Assembly (NCBI GenBank): GCA_965237965.1
Contig: CBDEGT010000003.1
Span: 1,116,001 to 1,180,000 of the forward strand
Direction: 5' to 3'
Origin: UBA2988 sp965237965
Lineage (GTDB): Bacteria > Gemmatimonadota > Gemmatimonadetes > Longimicrobiales > Gaopeijiaceae
DNA length: 64,000 nt
In this document: positions 28,513 to 36,710 of the stretch, piece by piece
Numbering within the stretch: the first letter of the stretch is position 1
How the letters are laid out: each line of letters starts with the position of its first letter
Translations under genes and position numbers: made by a program
The notes under the pieces: model-generated
Told to the model about the DNA's origin: nothing
Database searches by the model: none
What the model saw: the letters and a program-made list of their open reading frames with translations, nothing else

Positions 28513-28979
28513 ATCACAAGATGCGCAATGTCTTGGACCGGCTGCCGAAGCGAGAGCAGCCGGAAGCCAAAGAGCTGCTGCGGGCAGTGGTCTACGCCCC
28601 GACGCGGGCCGAGGGCGTGAAGGCCCGTCAGGCGTTCGAGAAGCGCTACGGGCCGTGGTATCCGAAAGCCGTGGCGGTGCTCGAGGATGACTGGGATCGG
28701 ATGGTCAGGTTCTACGACTTCCCCGAGGCCCACTGGAAGCATCTGAGAACGACGAACGTGGTGGAGAGCCCGTTTGCTTCGGTTCGGCTCCGCACCACGG
28801 CAGCGAAACGATTCAAGCGGGTCGAAAGCGCTACGGCCCTGATATGGAAGCTCCTGACGGTGGCGGAGAAGCGCTTCAGAAGGCTCGACGCTCCCCACCT
28901 GCTCAGAGATGTGTTTGAAGGAAGAAAGTTCGAGGACGGAAAGCCCGTCCCAACCCAGCAGCGGAAAAACGCCGCCTGA
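28501..28979 (+). pseudogene. IS256-family type B transposase, C-terminal fragment
   Basis: About 155 residues from WNHKMRNVLDRLPKREQPEA to FEDGKPVPTQQRKNAA match the C-terminal third of the complete protein at 39617-40861 with some substitutions. The IS right end CGTTTACACACCTATTGACC follows at about 28982. The catalytic Asp pair is missing. Confidence 0.85.
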
Positions 28980-29312
28980 TACGTTTACACACCTATTGAC
29001 CCAACCTCCAAGAAAATCCCGAAGGAGCGAAGGGTCGATGCTCCGGCGCGACACCTCGCGAACTTCAAGATGCCCTCACTCACCGGAACTTGACCAAGCT
29101 GTTCAGCTGTGCGTCCGCCCGATCGGCGTGCCAACGCGGCGCCTCGTGAAGGCACTCACCGTTGCGAAACGTAACATGACGACGGGAGCGCGCTCGCCGA
29201 GTACTCAGACTGGAGCCCGCGCGCGAGGCCCGGGAGAAGCTGGCGGCACGTCCCCCCGGCGCCGAAACTGCTCGATCACCGTTAGTAGCCGCAGGCCCGC
29301 GACATCGGAGCC
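28980..29312. other. IS256 right end and unassigned sequence
   Basis: Positions 28982-29010 are the type B IS256 terminal repeat. The remaining 300 bases carry no credible reading frame on either strand. Confidence 0.4.
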
Positions 29313-29564
29313 ATGTTCGTCGTCGAGGGTCCGGCCATCGACTCGCTTCAGGCGCCGGGTCTGGAGATGTTCGAGACGGAAGAATCGTCCTCGACGCGAC
29401 GCGAGGTCATCATCGCCGGAGCGCTGCCGGACGCGCCCGTACTGCGGGTCTGGGTGCCCCACCGGGGCGACGAGGCCCGGTACCGCGTGAGGCTGCTCCA
29501 GGTGGCGGGCGAGGACTTCGCGCTCAGGGACCTGAGCGTGTACGGGAGCGTGATCTCCCGCTGA
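29313..29564 (+). CDS. Small hypothetical protein or C-terminal fragment
   Basis: Eighty-three codons, MFVVEGPAIDSLQAPGLEMF ... REVIIAGALPDAPVLRVWVP ... LLQVAGEDFALRDLSVYGSV. The second half has an alternating beta-strand pattern that looks like a folded protein end. There is no clear ribosome site, so it may be the tail of a longer gene lost to the IS256 event. Not recognised. Confidence 0.4.
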   Translation: MFVVEGPAIDSLQAPGLEMFETEESSSTRREVIIAGALPDAPVLRVWVPHRGDEARYRVRLLQVAGEDFALRDLSVYGSVISR

Positions 29565-29778
29565 GCGCCGGGCGCGGCGCCCGCCTTCGAGGCGTGGGGC
29601 CGCGCCCGCTCGATGCGGCGAGATCAAGATCCAGGGTGACCCTCCCCGCGACCCGCCGGCCAACCTTCGACTCACTTGAAAGCTCCCTCCGAGGCGATAT
29701 CTGGCCGTGCCCGGCCAGCCTCGGCCGTGGATGAGCGGGTCCTCGTGGGCCGCGTCTCGACCGTAACCGCCATGGGGG

Positions 29779-30039
29779 ATGCTGACGAAGCAGTTCCAAT
29801 AGCGAGTGGCTGCGTCCCTCGACCGCACGGGCATGAGAACATCCACGCCCGGTCGGCAAGCGGTGGGAGATCCCAACCTGGTGCGTCAGCTCCGTCCTGG
29901 CCGATCCCCGAGGCTGGCGATGGCCGACCAGGTCCCCGTGTTCATCGAAGCCTGCCGCCGGGCCCATGTGGCCCCTGTTCCCTCCCGGGGCAACGCGCCC
30001 CGGAATTCTTCACCGAACAGAACGGAGGCAGACCGATGA
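29779..30039 (+). pseudogene. Small putative DNA-binding regulator upstream of alpA, copy B (nonsense mutation)
   Basis: ATG 29779 reads MLTKQFQ then TAG (29800-29802) where copy A has a Ser codon. Beyond it the frame is intact: VAASLDRTGMRTSTPGRQAV, GDPNLVRQLRPGRSPRLAMA, DQVPVFIEACRRAHVAP, ending in a TGA that overlaps the alpA ATG (ATGA, 30036-30039). A GTG at 29806 could restart translation. Copy B therefore preserves the natural end that copy A has lost. Confidence 0.55.
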
Positions 30040-30263
30040 CGAGAGCAATGGAACAGAGCATGGACGCGCCCGCGCGCGTCCTGAGGTTACCTCGAGTGCA
30101 GACCCGCACCGGGCTGGCGCGGAGCACGATCTACGTGCGGGTGGCCGACGGGAGCTTTCCCCAACCGATCCGGCTAGGCGCGCGCGCCGTCGGCTGGATC
30201 GAGTCCGAAGTGGATGCGTGGATCCGAGACCAGATCGCCGCGAGCCGCAGCAGTGCCGAGTGA
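30036..30263 (+). CDS. AlpA-family excision/phage-regulatory protein, copy B
   Basis: A 75-residue AlpA-like winged-helix protein nearly identical to the one at 14763-14987 (differences such as QSMDAP for QGMDAP, QTRTG for QARTG, IRDQIAASRSSAE at the end). GGAGG lies 8 nt upstream and the start overlaps the preceding stop as ATGA. Encoded next to the MobC and relaxase remnants, it is best read as the accessory regulator of an integrative element. Confidence 0.85.
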   Translation: MTRAMEQSMDAPARVLRLPRVQTRTGLARSTIYVRVADGSFPQPIRLGARAVGWIESEVDAWIRDQIAASRSSAE

Positions 30264-30298
30264 TCTGAGACGGAAATCATCTGACAGTTCGCAATGAC

Positions 30299-31048
30299 AG
30301 CAGCGCCGGGCGAGAAAAGTGGCGAGTGACGAGGGGGCGCTCCGAGGTGATATCGTGCGACTCGCGAGTCGATTCGGCCGCTACGGCTACCGACGCGTCA
30401 CGGACATGCTCCGCATCGAGGGCTGGGGGGTGAACCACAAGCGGGTGGAGCGGATCTGGAGGCAGGAGGGGCTGAAGGTCCCGGAGCGGCAGCCGAAGCG
30501 AAGTCGGCTGTGGCTCAACGACGGATCGTGCATCCGGCTGAGGCCGCTGTATCGGGGCCACGTCTGGTCGTACGACTTCGTGGCCTCGAGGACGCACGAC
30601 GGGCGTGCGCTGAAGCTGCTGACAGTGCTGGACGAGCACACGAGGGAGTGCCTGGCGATCGTGGTGGCTCGCAAGATCCGCTCGCACGACGTGCTCGAGG
30701 TGCTGGCCGATCTGTTCGTCCGACACGGGCCTCCCGAGTATCTGAGGTCGGACAACGGACCGGAGCAGCCCGTGGGAGAACGGCTACAACGAGAGCTTCA
30801 ACGGCAAGCTCAGGGACGAGCTGTTGAACGGGGAGATCTTCTACTCGTTGGCGGCGGCGGCCGTGCTGGTCGAGCAATGGAGGCGCAAATACAATACCGT
30901 CCGACCCCACAGCGCCTGCGGCGGCTTTCCCCCGGCTCCTGAGGCGATTAAGCCGTCGCCCTGGTTCCTGAGGATGCCCGTCCTTCACGGCCCTCCACAG
31001 GTGCTGGGACTAACATAGGATGTGGTACCGCTCTTGGGGGCAGGTCAC
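30299..31048 (+). pseudogene. IS3-family OrfB transposase with internal deletion (copy 3)
   Basis: Same truncated 5' start as copy 1 (QRRARKVASDEG), intact through YLRSDNGPE, then a deletion of about 76 bp joins GGAGCAG to CAGCCCGTGGGAG and shifts frame. The C-terminus resumes as MNGEIFYSLAAAAVLVEQWR to the stop at 31018. The right terminal repeat ends at 31048. The lost segment carries KLVRRWLGRVGVE. Confidence 0.85.
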
Positions 31049-31073
31049 CGGAGCAGGCTACTTGACTTGGGGA

Positions 31074-31184
31074 GTGGACGAGGGGGAGGTGCGTAAAAGC
31101 AAGCTCTACGACAGGATGCCCTGGGTGGCACTCGCCCTGCTCATTCTCGGCTATGGGCTTCAGATCGCCAGCAACTGGATGTAA
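31074..31184 (+). CDS. Small single-span membrane peptide or C-terminal tail
   Basis: Thirty-six residues from GTG 31074: DEGEVRKSKLYDRMPWVALA then LLILGYGLQIASNWM. A charged, hydrophilic start leads to one transmembrane helix ending two residues before the stop. GGGGGAG-like purines precede internal starts but no clear site precedes GTG. It lies directly after an IS3 right end and may be the tail of an interrupted membrane gene. Function unknown. Confidence 0.35.
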   Translation: MDEGEVRKSKLYDRMPWVALALLILGYGLQIASNWM

Positions 31185-31454
31185 GCAGCGCCGCGTTAGC
31201 CGCGCCCGTGTCAATGGCCATGGAAAACGAAACATTTTCCGGGACGCTAGGCGGAGGGAGCGTAGCGACCGGAGCAGGGCGTCCCGGGAGGCTCGGAAGA
31301 GATCCCATCACCGGGACCTTTTCTCGCTGGGGCCGCTCTGCGGAAACAGCCCGCACGGCGGTCGGGTGGATGGCCCTCGAGAGTTCGGTGTTGTGGCCGA
31401 TCTCAAGTTGGCCGGATCGATTGAGAGATCAAATGCCTGGGCGTCCAATCTGCA
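31185..31454. other. Intergenic, no gene recognised
   Basis: No credible coding frame or RNA. It separates the plus-strand island from the minus-strand M48 protease gene, so both the end of the former and the terminator of the latter would lie here. No strong hairpin seen. Confidence 0.4.
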
Positions 31455-33392
31455 CTAGGGACCTGACTGGATAAACGGCGGCATCGGGCAACCTAGCGAC
31501 GCCGACATCGCTCTGAGTAACTCCGCCTCTGTGGCGGTCACCGTGCGGTCAGCGGCGATGCAGGTGACGGCCGCCCGTAGCAGCTGGCGTTTGACCTTGG
31601 GCGCCGTCTCCTCGAGCGCCGCGAGCGCGGCATCGAGCGCTGTGAACTTCAGGTCGTCCACTGGACGAAGGTACACGTCCGGCAGTCCCAGAATGCGCTT
31701 CGCCTGCTCGAACCCGTGTCGGGCCGACTCCAGGTCCCGGTGCCCGGCGTAGGCGAGCACCGAGAGCAGCAGCTCGCTGTGCGCCCGAACCGAGGCAAGA
31801 GTGCGGTAGCGGACGCGCGGCGGACTCCGCTTCACGAAGTGCGCCTCGAGTTCGTGCAGCAGAATCCGCTGCAGCGACCACTCAAACATGTCGATCTCGT
31901 TGTCGGCCTGGACGAGCACGGCAACGTTCTGCTTGAGGAGGTCGTACTGCGCCGGCACCAGGCTGCGCAGCGCCGGCAGCGAGATATCGAGCAGCGGCAG
32001 GCGCGCCCGCATGTCGAGTTGCTCGACGAGCGGCATCAGCCGGAGTGTTTCCTCGTACACCCCTGGGTCGGCCGCCTCCTTCAGGTGAGCGAACTGGCGC
32101 TGTCGGGGCGCGGCCTTATGGTTGAGCAACAGCGCGTAGACGAGGGCGCGCGCGCCATACGGTTCGTGAGCGGCGCTGACGAGCTGCGCCGGCAGGCTCT
32201 TGACGAGCCGCGCGGCGTACTGGAGATGGGCCTCACCCGCGGGCTGGCCAACCTGGTCGACGGTTGGGACCCCGGCAGACGCAGTGGAGCCAGCAGACAC
32301 AGCACCACCCGCAAACGCGGCGGCACCAGCAACCGAGTGCCGAGCGCTCTGGGCCGGGGGGCCCTCGGGCAGCGTGCCATCCCAGGACGGGTCTATCCGG
32401 CGAATCCGCTCGGCGAGCGGCGGGTGGGTTGAGAAGAGCCCGCTAAGGCCGCCTGTGGCGCGGCCAAAGAACATGTGGCTCGCCTCCGGCGCGTTCGGGC
32501 TCTGGATGCCCGAGCCGGCCGTCACCCCGCCGATCCGCTTCAGTGCACCGGCGATCCCCGCGGGTTGACGCGTGAACTGCACCGCCGCCGCGTCCGCGAG
32601 GAACTCGCGTTGGCGGCTGACTGCCGCCTTGATCAGGTTGCCAAAGAGCGTCCCGAACAGGCCGGCCGCCATCAATCCAGCTCCGAGCGCCATCAATGGA
32701 AGCGGGGAGCCCTCCTGTCGGGAACTTCTCCGCCCGGCCCCCGAGAACGCCGCCATGCGCAGGACGAAGTAGCCAAGGATGCCAATGATCAGGATGCCGT
32801 GGAGGAGGCCGATCAAGCGGATATTGAGCCGCATGTCGCCGTTCAGAATGTGGCTGAACTCGTGCGCGATCACGCCCTGCAACTCGTCGCGCGTCATCCC
32901 TTCGACGGCCCCGCGCGTGACGCCAATCACGGCGTCGCTGGGCGTGAACCCGGCGGCGAAGGCGTTGATCCCCGCCTCGTGGTCAAGAAGATAGACTGGC
33001 GGTGTCGGCGCGCCGGACGCGATTGCCATTTCCTGGACGACGTTCAGGAGCTGCTGTTCGGACGGGACGGCGCTGTCCGGGTTGAGGAGCCGACCACCGA
33101 GCTGTTCCGCGACGACCTGACCGCCGCCCCGCAACTGCGCGATCTTGAAGAGCGTGCCCCCGCCCGCCACGATGAGCGTGCCAACAACCGCCAGGCTGAG
33201 CACCCGCGGGTCGGCGGCCAGGGTCCAGTCGACAGCCCCGGTCTCCGGGTTCCGGCCGAGGTATCCCATCGTGGCCGCGAGGAGGAGATCGATCGACACG
33301 ATCAACGCCAGCACGGCGAGTACGAACAGGATCACCAGCCGGGTCGTATTGCGCCGGGCGACGTCCTGGCGCTCGAAGAAGTCGGTGGCCAT
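31455..33392 (-). CDS. M48-family (HtpX-like) membrane metalloprotease
   Basis: A 645-residue protein. Two N-terminal transmembrane segments (RLVILFVLAVLALIVSIDLL; VLSLAVVGTLIVAGGGTLF), the peptidase region with the zinc motif VIAHEFSHILNGDMRLN (HExxH), a third hydrophobic pair (LLHGILIIGILGYFVLRMAA), and the downstream Glu-zinc ligand region REFLADAAAVQFTRQPAGIA, the usual HtpX layout. A further ~330-residue cytoplasmic helical extension, with an Ala/Gly/Thr-rich linker, is longer than in HtpX itself (about 290 residues). It lies 5 bp from lemA in the same direction, a frequent pairing in envelope-stress quality control. Confidence 0.9.
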   Translation of the reverse strand: MATDFFERQDVARRNTTRLVILFVLAVLALIVSIDLLLAATMGYLGRNPETGAVDWTLAADPRVLSLAVVGTLIVAGGGTLFKIAQLRGGGQVVAEQLGGRLLNPDSAVPSEQQLLNVVQEMAIASGAPTPPVYLLDHEAGINAFAAGFTPSDAVIGVTRGAVEGMTRDELQGVIAHEFSHILNGDMRLNIRLIGLLHGILIIGILGYFVLRMAAFSGAGRRSSRQEGSPLPLMALGAGLMAAGLFGTLFGNLIKAAVSRQREFLADAAAVQFTRQPAGIAGALKRIGGVTAGSGIQSPNAPEASHMFFGRATGGLSGLFSTHPPLAERIRRIDPSWDGTLPEGPPAQSARHSVAGAAAFAGGAVSAGSTASAGVPTVDQVGQPAGEAHLQYAARLVKSLPAQLVSAAHEPYGARALVYALLLNHKAAPRQRQFAHLKEAADPGVYEETLRLMPLVEQLDMRARLPLLDISLPALRSLVPAQYDLLKQNVAVLVQADNEIDMFEWSLQRILLHELEAHFVKRSPPRVRYRTLASVRAHSELLLSVLAYAGHRDLESARHGFEQAKRILGLPDVYLRPVDDLKFTALDAALAALEETAPKVKRQLLRAAVTCIAADRTVTATEAELLRAMSASLGCPMPPFIQSGP

Positions 33393-33397
33393 GCGCC

Positions 33398-34000
33398 CTA
33401 GAACGAAACTTTCGGCGCCGCTGCGATCTGCTGGCTGTCGAATTCGAGCATCGCCGCGTCGTTCCCGTGGCCGAACATCCCGGCGAACACCGCCGTCGGG
33501 AACGTCTGCTTGTAGGTGTTGTACTGGGTCACGCTATCGTTGAAGGCCTGCCGCGCGAACGCCACTTTGTTTTCGGTCGATCGCAGCTCCTCGCTGAGCT
33601 GCATCATGTTCTGGTTGGCCTTCAAATCGGGGTAGCTCTCCGCGAGCGCGAACAGGCGCCCGACAGTGCCGCTGAGCACGCCCTCGGCCGCCGCCAATCC
33701 GGTGATGGCTTCGGCGTTCCCGGGATCCTGCGCCGCCTTCTGGAGACCACCGGCGGCTTGGTTCCTCGCTTGGGTCACGGCTTCGAGCGTCTCGCGCTCG
33801 TGCTTCATGTAGCTCTTGGCGATCTCGACCATGTTGGGGATCAGATCGTGACGCCGCTTGAGCTGGACTTCGATCTGGGCGAATGCGTTCTTGTACCGGT
33901 TCAGGTACGTCACGAGCTTGTTGTAGATGCCCGTCACGAACGCGACGAGGGCGACGGCCCCAAGCGCCAGTACTAGCAGCGTGATTACAGTCGCGGACAT
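33398..34000 (-). CDS. lemA: LemA-family membrane protein
   Basis: A 200-residue protein with one N-terminal membrane segment (TVITLLVLALGAVALVAFVT) and the LemA hallmark YNKLVTYLNRYKNAFAQIEV, QLKRRHDLIPNMVEIAKSYM, then FALAESYPDLKANQNMMQLS and AFNDSVTQYNTYKQTFP. The start at 34000 has a perfect GGAGG 6 nt upstream; a longer frame to 34018 lacks one. LemA proteins form helical bundles facing the periplasm or exterior and are commonly paired with M48 proteases, as here. A 12-bp hairpin abuts its ribosome site. Confidence 0.9.
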   Translation of the reverse strand: MSATVITLLVLALGAVALVAFVTGIYNKLVTYLNRYKNAFAQIEVQLKRRHDLIPNMVEIAKSYMKHERETLEAVTQARNQAAGGLQKAAQDPGNAEAITGLAAAEGVLSGTVGRLFALAESYPDLKANQNMMQLSEELRSTENKVAFARQAFNDSVTQYNTYKQTFPTAVFAGMFGHGNDAAMLEFDSQQIAAAPKVSF

Positions 34001-34012
34001 GAAAATCCTCCA

Positions 34013-34039
34013 GTCCACGCGCCGTCTCGGCGCGTGGAC
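34013..34039 (-). promoter_or_regulatory. Perfect 12-bp hairpin abutting the lemA ribosome site
   Basis: GTCCACGCGCCG, a 3-nt loop, then CGGCGCGTGGAC. On the minus strand the stem ends one base before TGGAGG of lemA. There is no U-run, so it is a weak candidate for a terminator. It could instead be an operator dyad, an mRNA 5' stabiliser or a barrier left at the end of the relaxase remnant. Confidence 0.6.
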
Positions 34040-34042
34040 GTG

Positions 34043-34280
34043 TTAGGAGCCGGCGTTGGCCGCACCAGCGTAAAGGAACCGGCGCAGCTTGCTGCGGCTG
34101 AATCCCGCCGCCTTCCCGCTCTCCGCGTCGACCCGGTTCACGATCACGTGCACGTGCGGGTGTCCGCCCCGGTGCGCCATGATCAGCGCCTGGTGCTTCT
34201 CCAGCCTCAGCGCTTTCAGGCTCTCCGTCGCTTGCCCGGGCTCAACTCTGCCGCTCCGGCGCCTCATCCTTGGCCCAGTT
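34043..34280 (-). pseudogene. MobA/VirD2-type relaxase fragment
   Basis: The minus-strand frame reads SLKALRLEKHQALIMAHRGG, HPHVHVIVNRVDAESGKAAG, FSRSKLRRFL. HPHVHVIVNRV is relaxase motif III (the His cluster that binds the metal), and the preceding helix and following serine/lysine segment match MobA/VirD2 family proteins. The catalytic Tyr motif I and the C-terminus are missing. It lies next to the 3' side of a tRNA-Lys gene and about 5.5 kb from a MobC fragment, consistent with a decayed mobilisable element. Confidence 0.75.
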
Positions 34281-34380
34281 ACCGGCACATGGACGCCATA
34301 TGGACGCCGCAACAAAGAGCCTCGCCTTACACTACCATCGAATTATCAGTTAAACACTTGTTATTTATGCACTTATGCAG

Positions 34381-34453
<73 letters not shown>

Positions 34454-34533
34454 GCGAGCGCCTCAACCTACCGAAGAGCGGGGAGGGGTCAAGCCTGACG
34501 GGCACCCCTGGCACCCGCGTGCCCGACTCGGCG

Positions 34534-35460
34534 ATGCGATCGATGGCGAAGACAGCGACGAACACCCCTGCCAGCGCGATTCTTCTCGCGTCCCTCGTGC
34601 TCCCGGTCGCGGTGCACGCTCAGGACGCGTGGGATGTTCAGGTCCGGGAGCAGCTCGTGGCGGCTGGTGTTCGCTTCGCCGACGGCGGATACGAGCTCAC
34701 ACGACAGATCCGAGTCGGATCCCTCGAGGACGGCGAGGACGACACGATCATGTTCGAACTCGAACGCGAGCAGCGCTACATGATCATGGGTGTGTGTGAC
34801 AGCGACTGCTCCGATCTGGACATCGTCTTGTATCACGAAGACGGATCCCGGTTCGGTGACGATCTGGGGATAAATGCCTTCCCGATCATGGACGTCGCCG
34901 TCGATCGCGACAGGTCGTTCACGCTAGAGGTGCGGATGGCGGAATGCTCGTCGGAGCCGTGCAGGTACGGGCTGGGCGTGTTCGCGAGCCCAGATACAGG
35001 CATGGGCCCGGGCGGGATCGGCGGGCGCAGCTCACCGGTCGCCGCGAGCGGATCGGCGCCGAACTGGGGCGGCACACCAAGGCTCGGGACGATCCAGCTC
35101 GCCATAGGGTTCAGCCCGTACGAGCGCGAAGTGCCCGCTGGTGGGAACGACGCGGTGGACCTCGACGCACCCGACTGCACCGGCTACATCGACGCCAGTG
35201 AGCCGACGCTGGACCTCAACTACACGGCGGGCTCGCAGGCGCTGCGCATCCACGCTCGTTCCGGGACCGATGTCACGCTCGTGGTGAACCAGCCGAACGG
35301 GAGCTGGATCTGTAGCGACGGCGTAGACGGGACCAACCCGATCATCATGATGTCGAGCCCGCTAAGCGGGAATTACAACATCTGGATCGGCACGCGCGAC
35401 CCGAACGGCGACGCTCTGCCAACCGCCAACTTGTTCATCTCGGAGTTGGATCCACGCTGA
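34534..35460 (+). CDS. Secreted protein with two tandem PPC-like beta domains
   Basis: About 308 residues. The start could be ATG 34534 or an in-frame GTG at 34519; both give a signal peptide (SAILLASLVLPVAVHA, cleavage before QDAWDV). The first mature domain (about 40-150) contains MIMGVCDSDCSDLDIVLYHE and a paired Cys motif ECSSEPC. After a Gly/Ser linker, the second domain shows NWGGTPRLGTIQLAIGFSPY ... TLVVNQPNGSWICSDGVDGT ... GNYNIWIGTRDPNG, a beta-sandwich repeatedly found attached to secreted peptidases. No catalytic domain here. It is periplasmic or extracellular; function unknown. Confidence 0.75.
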   Translation: MRSMAKTATNTPASAILLASLVLPVAVHAQDAWDVQVREQLVAAGVRFADGGYELTRQIRVGSLEDGEDDTIMFELEREQRYMIMGVCDSDCSDLDIVLYHEDGSRFGDDLGINAFPIMDVAVDRDRSFTLEVRMAECSSEPCRYGLGVFASPDTGMGPGGIGGRSSPVAASGSAPNWGGTPRLGTIQLAIGFSPYEREVPAGGNDAVDLDAPDCTGYIDASEPTLDLNYTAGSQALRIHARSGTDVTLVVNQPNGSWICSDGVDGTNPIIMMSSPLSGNYNIWIGTRDPNGDALPTANLFISELDPR

Positions 35461-35494
35461 TCGCGGTGGCCAGGGCCGGCACCGAGTGCATCCG

Positions 35495-35692
35495 CTATAG
35501 CGGCTTGCCGAGATGACACACCAAGCACGTCTCCGGCGCGCGCGCCCACCCGCGCGCCGCGTCGACCGAGGATCCGTGCGGGTCGACGCGGAACGACCTC
35601 ACGGTCGAGTGACACTGGACGCAGTCGCTCTGGCGGTGGCACGACGCGCAGCTCTCCAGGCCCTGACGCGCCGCTTGGCCGTGACCGAGCAG
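35495..35692 (-). pseudogene. Multihaem c-type cytochrome fragment (three CxxCH motifs)
   Basis: The minus-strand frame ending at TAG 35495-35497 reads LESCASCHRQSDCVQCHSTV, RSFRVDPHGSSV, then PETCLVCHLGKPL: three haem-binding CxxCH motifs in 50 residues plus a His (DPHGSS) of the kind that serves as distal ligand in NrfB/cytochrome c7-like proteins. The frame is closed upstream by a TAG at 35693-35695, and neither a start nor a signal peptide remains. It looks like the last part of an electron-transfer protein left at a rearrangement point. Confidence 0.65.
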
Positions 35693-35813
35693 CTAGGCCG
35701 GCCCGCCATCTCCGCTACGCCTTCGACCGGTACGAGGAGGTAGACTTCGCCACAGATCCCATGACCGCATTCATGGGGTTCCTCGACCCAGCCTCAACTA
35801 GGGCCTGTTAACA

Positions 35814-36194
35814 CTATCTGAGAGCCTCGACGATGAGCGCAAAGTGGATGAAGGCCGTGAACATCACGTCGAGCTTGTCAAAGCGGGAGAAGATTCTTCT
35901 GAAGCCTTTGAGTCGCCGAAATAACCGCTCTATTTCGTTGCGACGGCGATACATGATTCGATCGTACTGCCACGGGCTAACACGGCCCTGTTTGGGTGGC
36001 ACGACCGGCGTAAACCCCAGCTCCAACACCAATTGCCGTGTTTCGGCCCCCTCGTAGGCCCGGTCCATGATCATCGACACAGTGGAGTGTACCGGCTTCA
36101 ACATGCGTAGCAGTTCGCGTCCTTCGGGTGCGTCGTGGTTGTGGCCTGGCGATAGCGAGAAGGTTATCGCGGTTCGAGCATCTGCGGCAACCAT
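35814..36194 (-). CDS. IS5-family transposase, OrfB part (copy 1)
   Basis: The C-terminal DDE portion: residues include PGHNHDAPEGRELLRML, IMDRAYEGAETRQLVLELGF with the second catalytic Asp, PPKQGRVSPWQYDRIMYRRR and NEIERLFRRLKGFRRIFSRF with the Glu. It is normally made as an OrfAB fusion by a -1 frameshift from orfA at an A8 run. Alone, the frame starts only after the first Asp. Confidence 0.9.
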   Translation of the reverse strand: MVAADARTAITFSLSPGHNHDAPEGRELLRMLKPVHSTVSMIMDRAYEGAETRQLVLELGFTPVVPPKQGRVSPWQYDRIMYRRRNEIERLFRRLKGFRRIFSRFDKLDVMFTAFIHFALIVEALR

Positions 36195-36571
36195 ATGAAT
36201 CTTGGTGGTCCAGCCTCCACGCGACTTCCCGATGGCCTGCGGGCCGTTTTTTTTAGCGCGCCGGTGCCATCAGGGTGCACTTTGACGATCGTACTGTCGA
36301 GCGACAGCGCTTCGATCTTGATCCGGATGATCTGCTCGTCCTGCAGGGCCGCAAAGACACGATCCAGCACACCTGCCCTGGCCCAGCGATTCATTCGGGT
36401 GTAGATCGTATGCCAGTTACCGAAGCGCGCAGGCAACCCGCGCCACTTGCAGCCGTGCTCGGCCACATACAGGATCGCGTTAAGCACTTCGAGATTGGAG
36501 AAGCTCACATTGCCGCGCTGACGTGGAAAGCAAGCCTCTATCCGACGATATTGGGACTCTGTGATTTTCAT
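36164..36571 (-). CDS. IS5-family transposase, OrfA part (copy 1)
   Basis: The N-terminal part: MKITESQYRRIEACFPRQRG, NAILYVAEHGCKWRGLPARF, GNWHTIYTRMNRWARAGVLD, and ALSLDSTIVKVHPDGTGALK with the first catalytic Asp. A run of eight A residues (minus strand, 36247-36254) in CTAAAAAAAAC lets ribosomes slip -1 so that KSRGGWTTKIHMVAADA continues into orfB. Without slippage translation ends at 36164. Confidence 0.9.
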   Translation of the reverse strand: MKITESQYRRIEACFPRQRGNVSFSNLEVLNAILYVAEHGCKWRGLPARFGNWHTIYTRMNRWARAGVLDRVFAALQDEQIIRIKIEALSLDSTIVKVHPDGTGALKKTARRPSGSRVEAGPPRFIWLPQMLEPR

Positions 36572-36710
36572 AGCCCCAATATAATACAAATGGGCCTTTA
36601 GTGTTAACAGGCCCTAGAACGACTTGGCCTGGAGTGACGAGGCCGGGCTACCGGGCCCACGTGCTGGCCCTGTCCCTGATCGTGACCTTCTCGTTACCGG
36701 AGGAGAGGAG

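Larger units (their letters stand above)
29666..30297 (+). repeat. Direct repeat block B (pairs with 14388-15028)
   Basis: Second copy of the regulator/AlpA cassette with its flanks. It ends at GTTCGCAATGACA just before an IS3 orfB remnant, mirroring block A. The two same-orientation copies frame 15 kb that contains the TIR, DUF499 and MBL genes. Confidence 0.8.
35801..36614 (-). mobile_element. IS5-family element (IS427-like), copy 1
   Basis: An 814-bp element bounded by GGGCCTGTTAACACT inverted repeats and flanked by TA on both sides. It carries two overlapping frames. A copy with one visible difference in the left repeat region and identical proteins is at 58375-59188, so transposition is recent. 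Reading through the site without the IS gives a plus-strand frame (FDRYEEVDFATDPMTAFMGF ... GYRAHVLALSLIVTFSLPEE) that may be the end of a host gene, but this is weak. Confidence 0.9.

Noticed and set aside
34013..34039. Hairpin as an intrinsic terminator
   Set aside because: No T-run follows the stem on either strand and the stem is directly next to a ribosome site.
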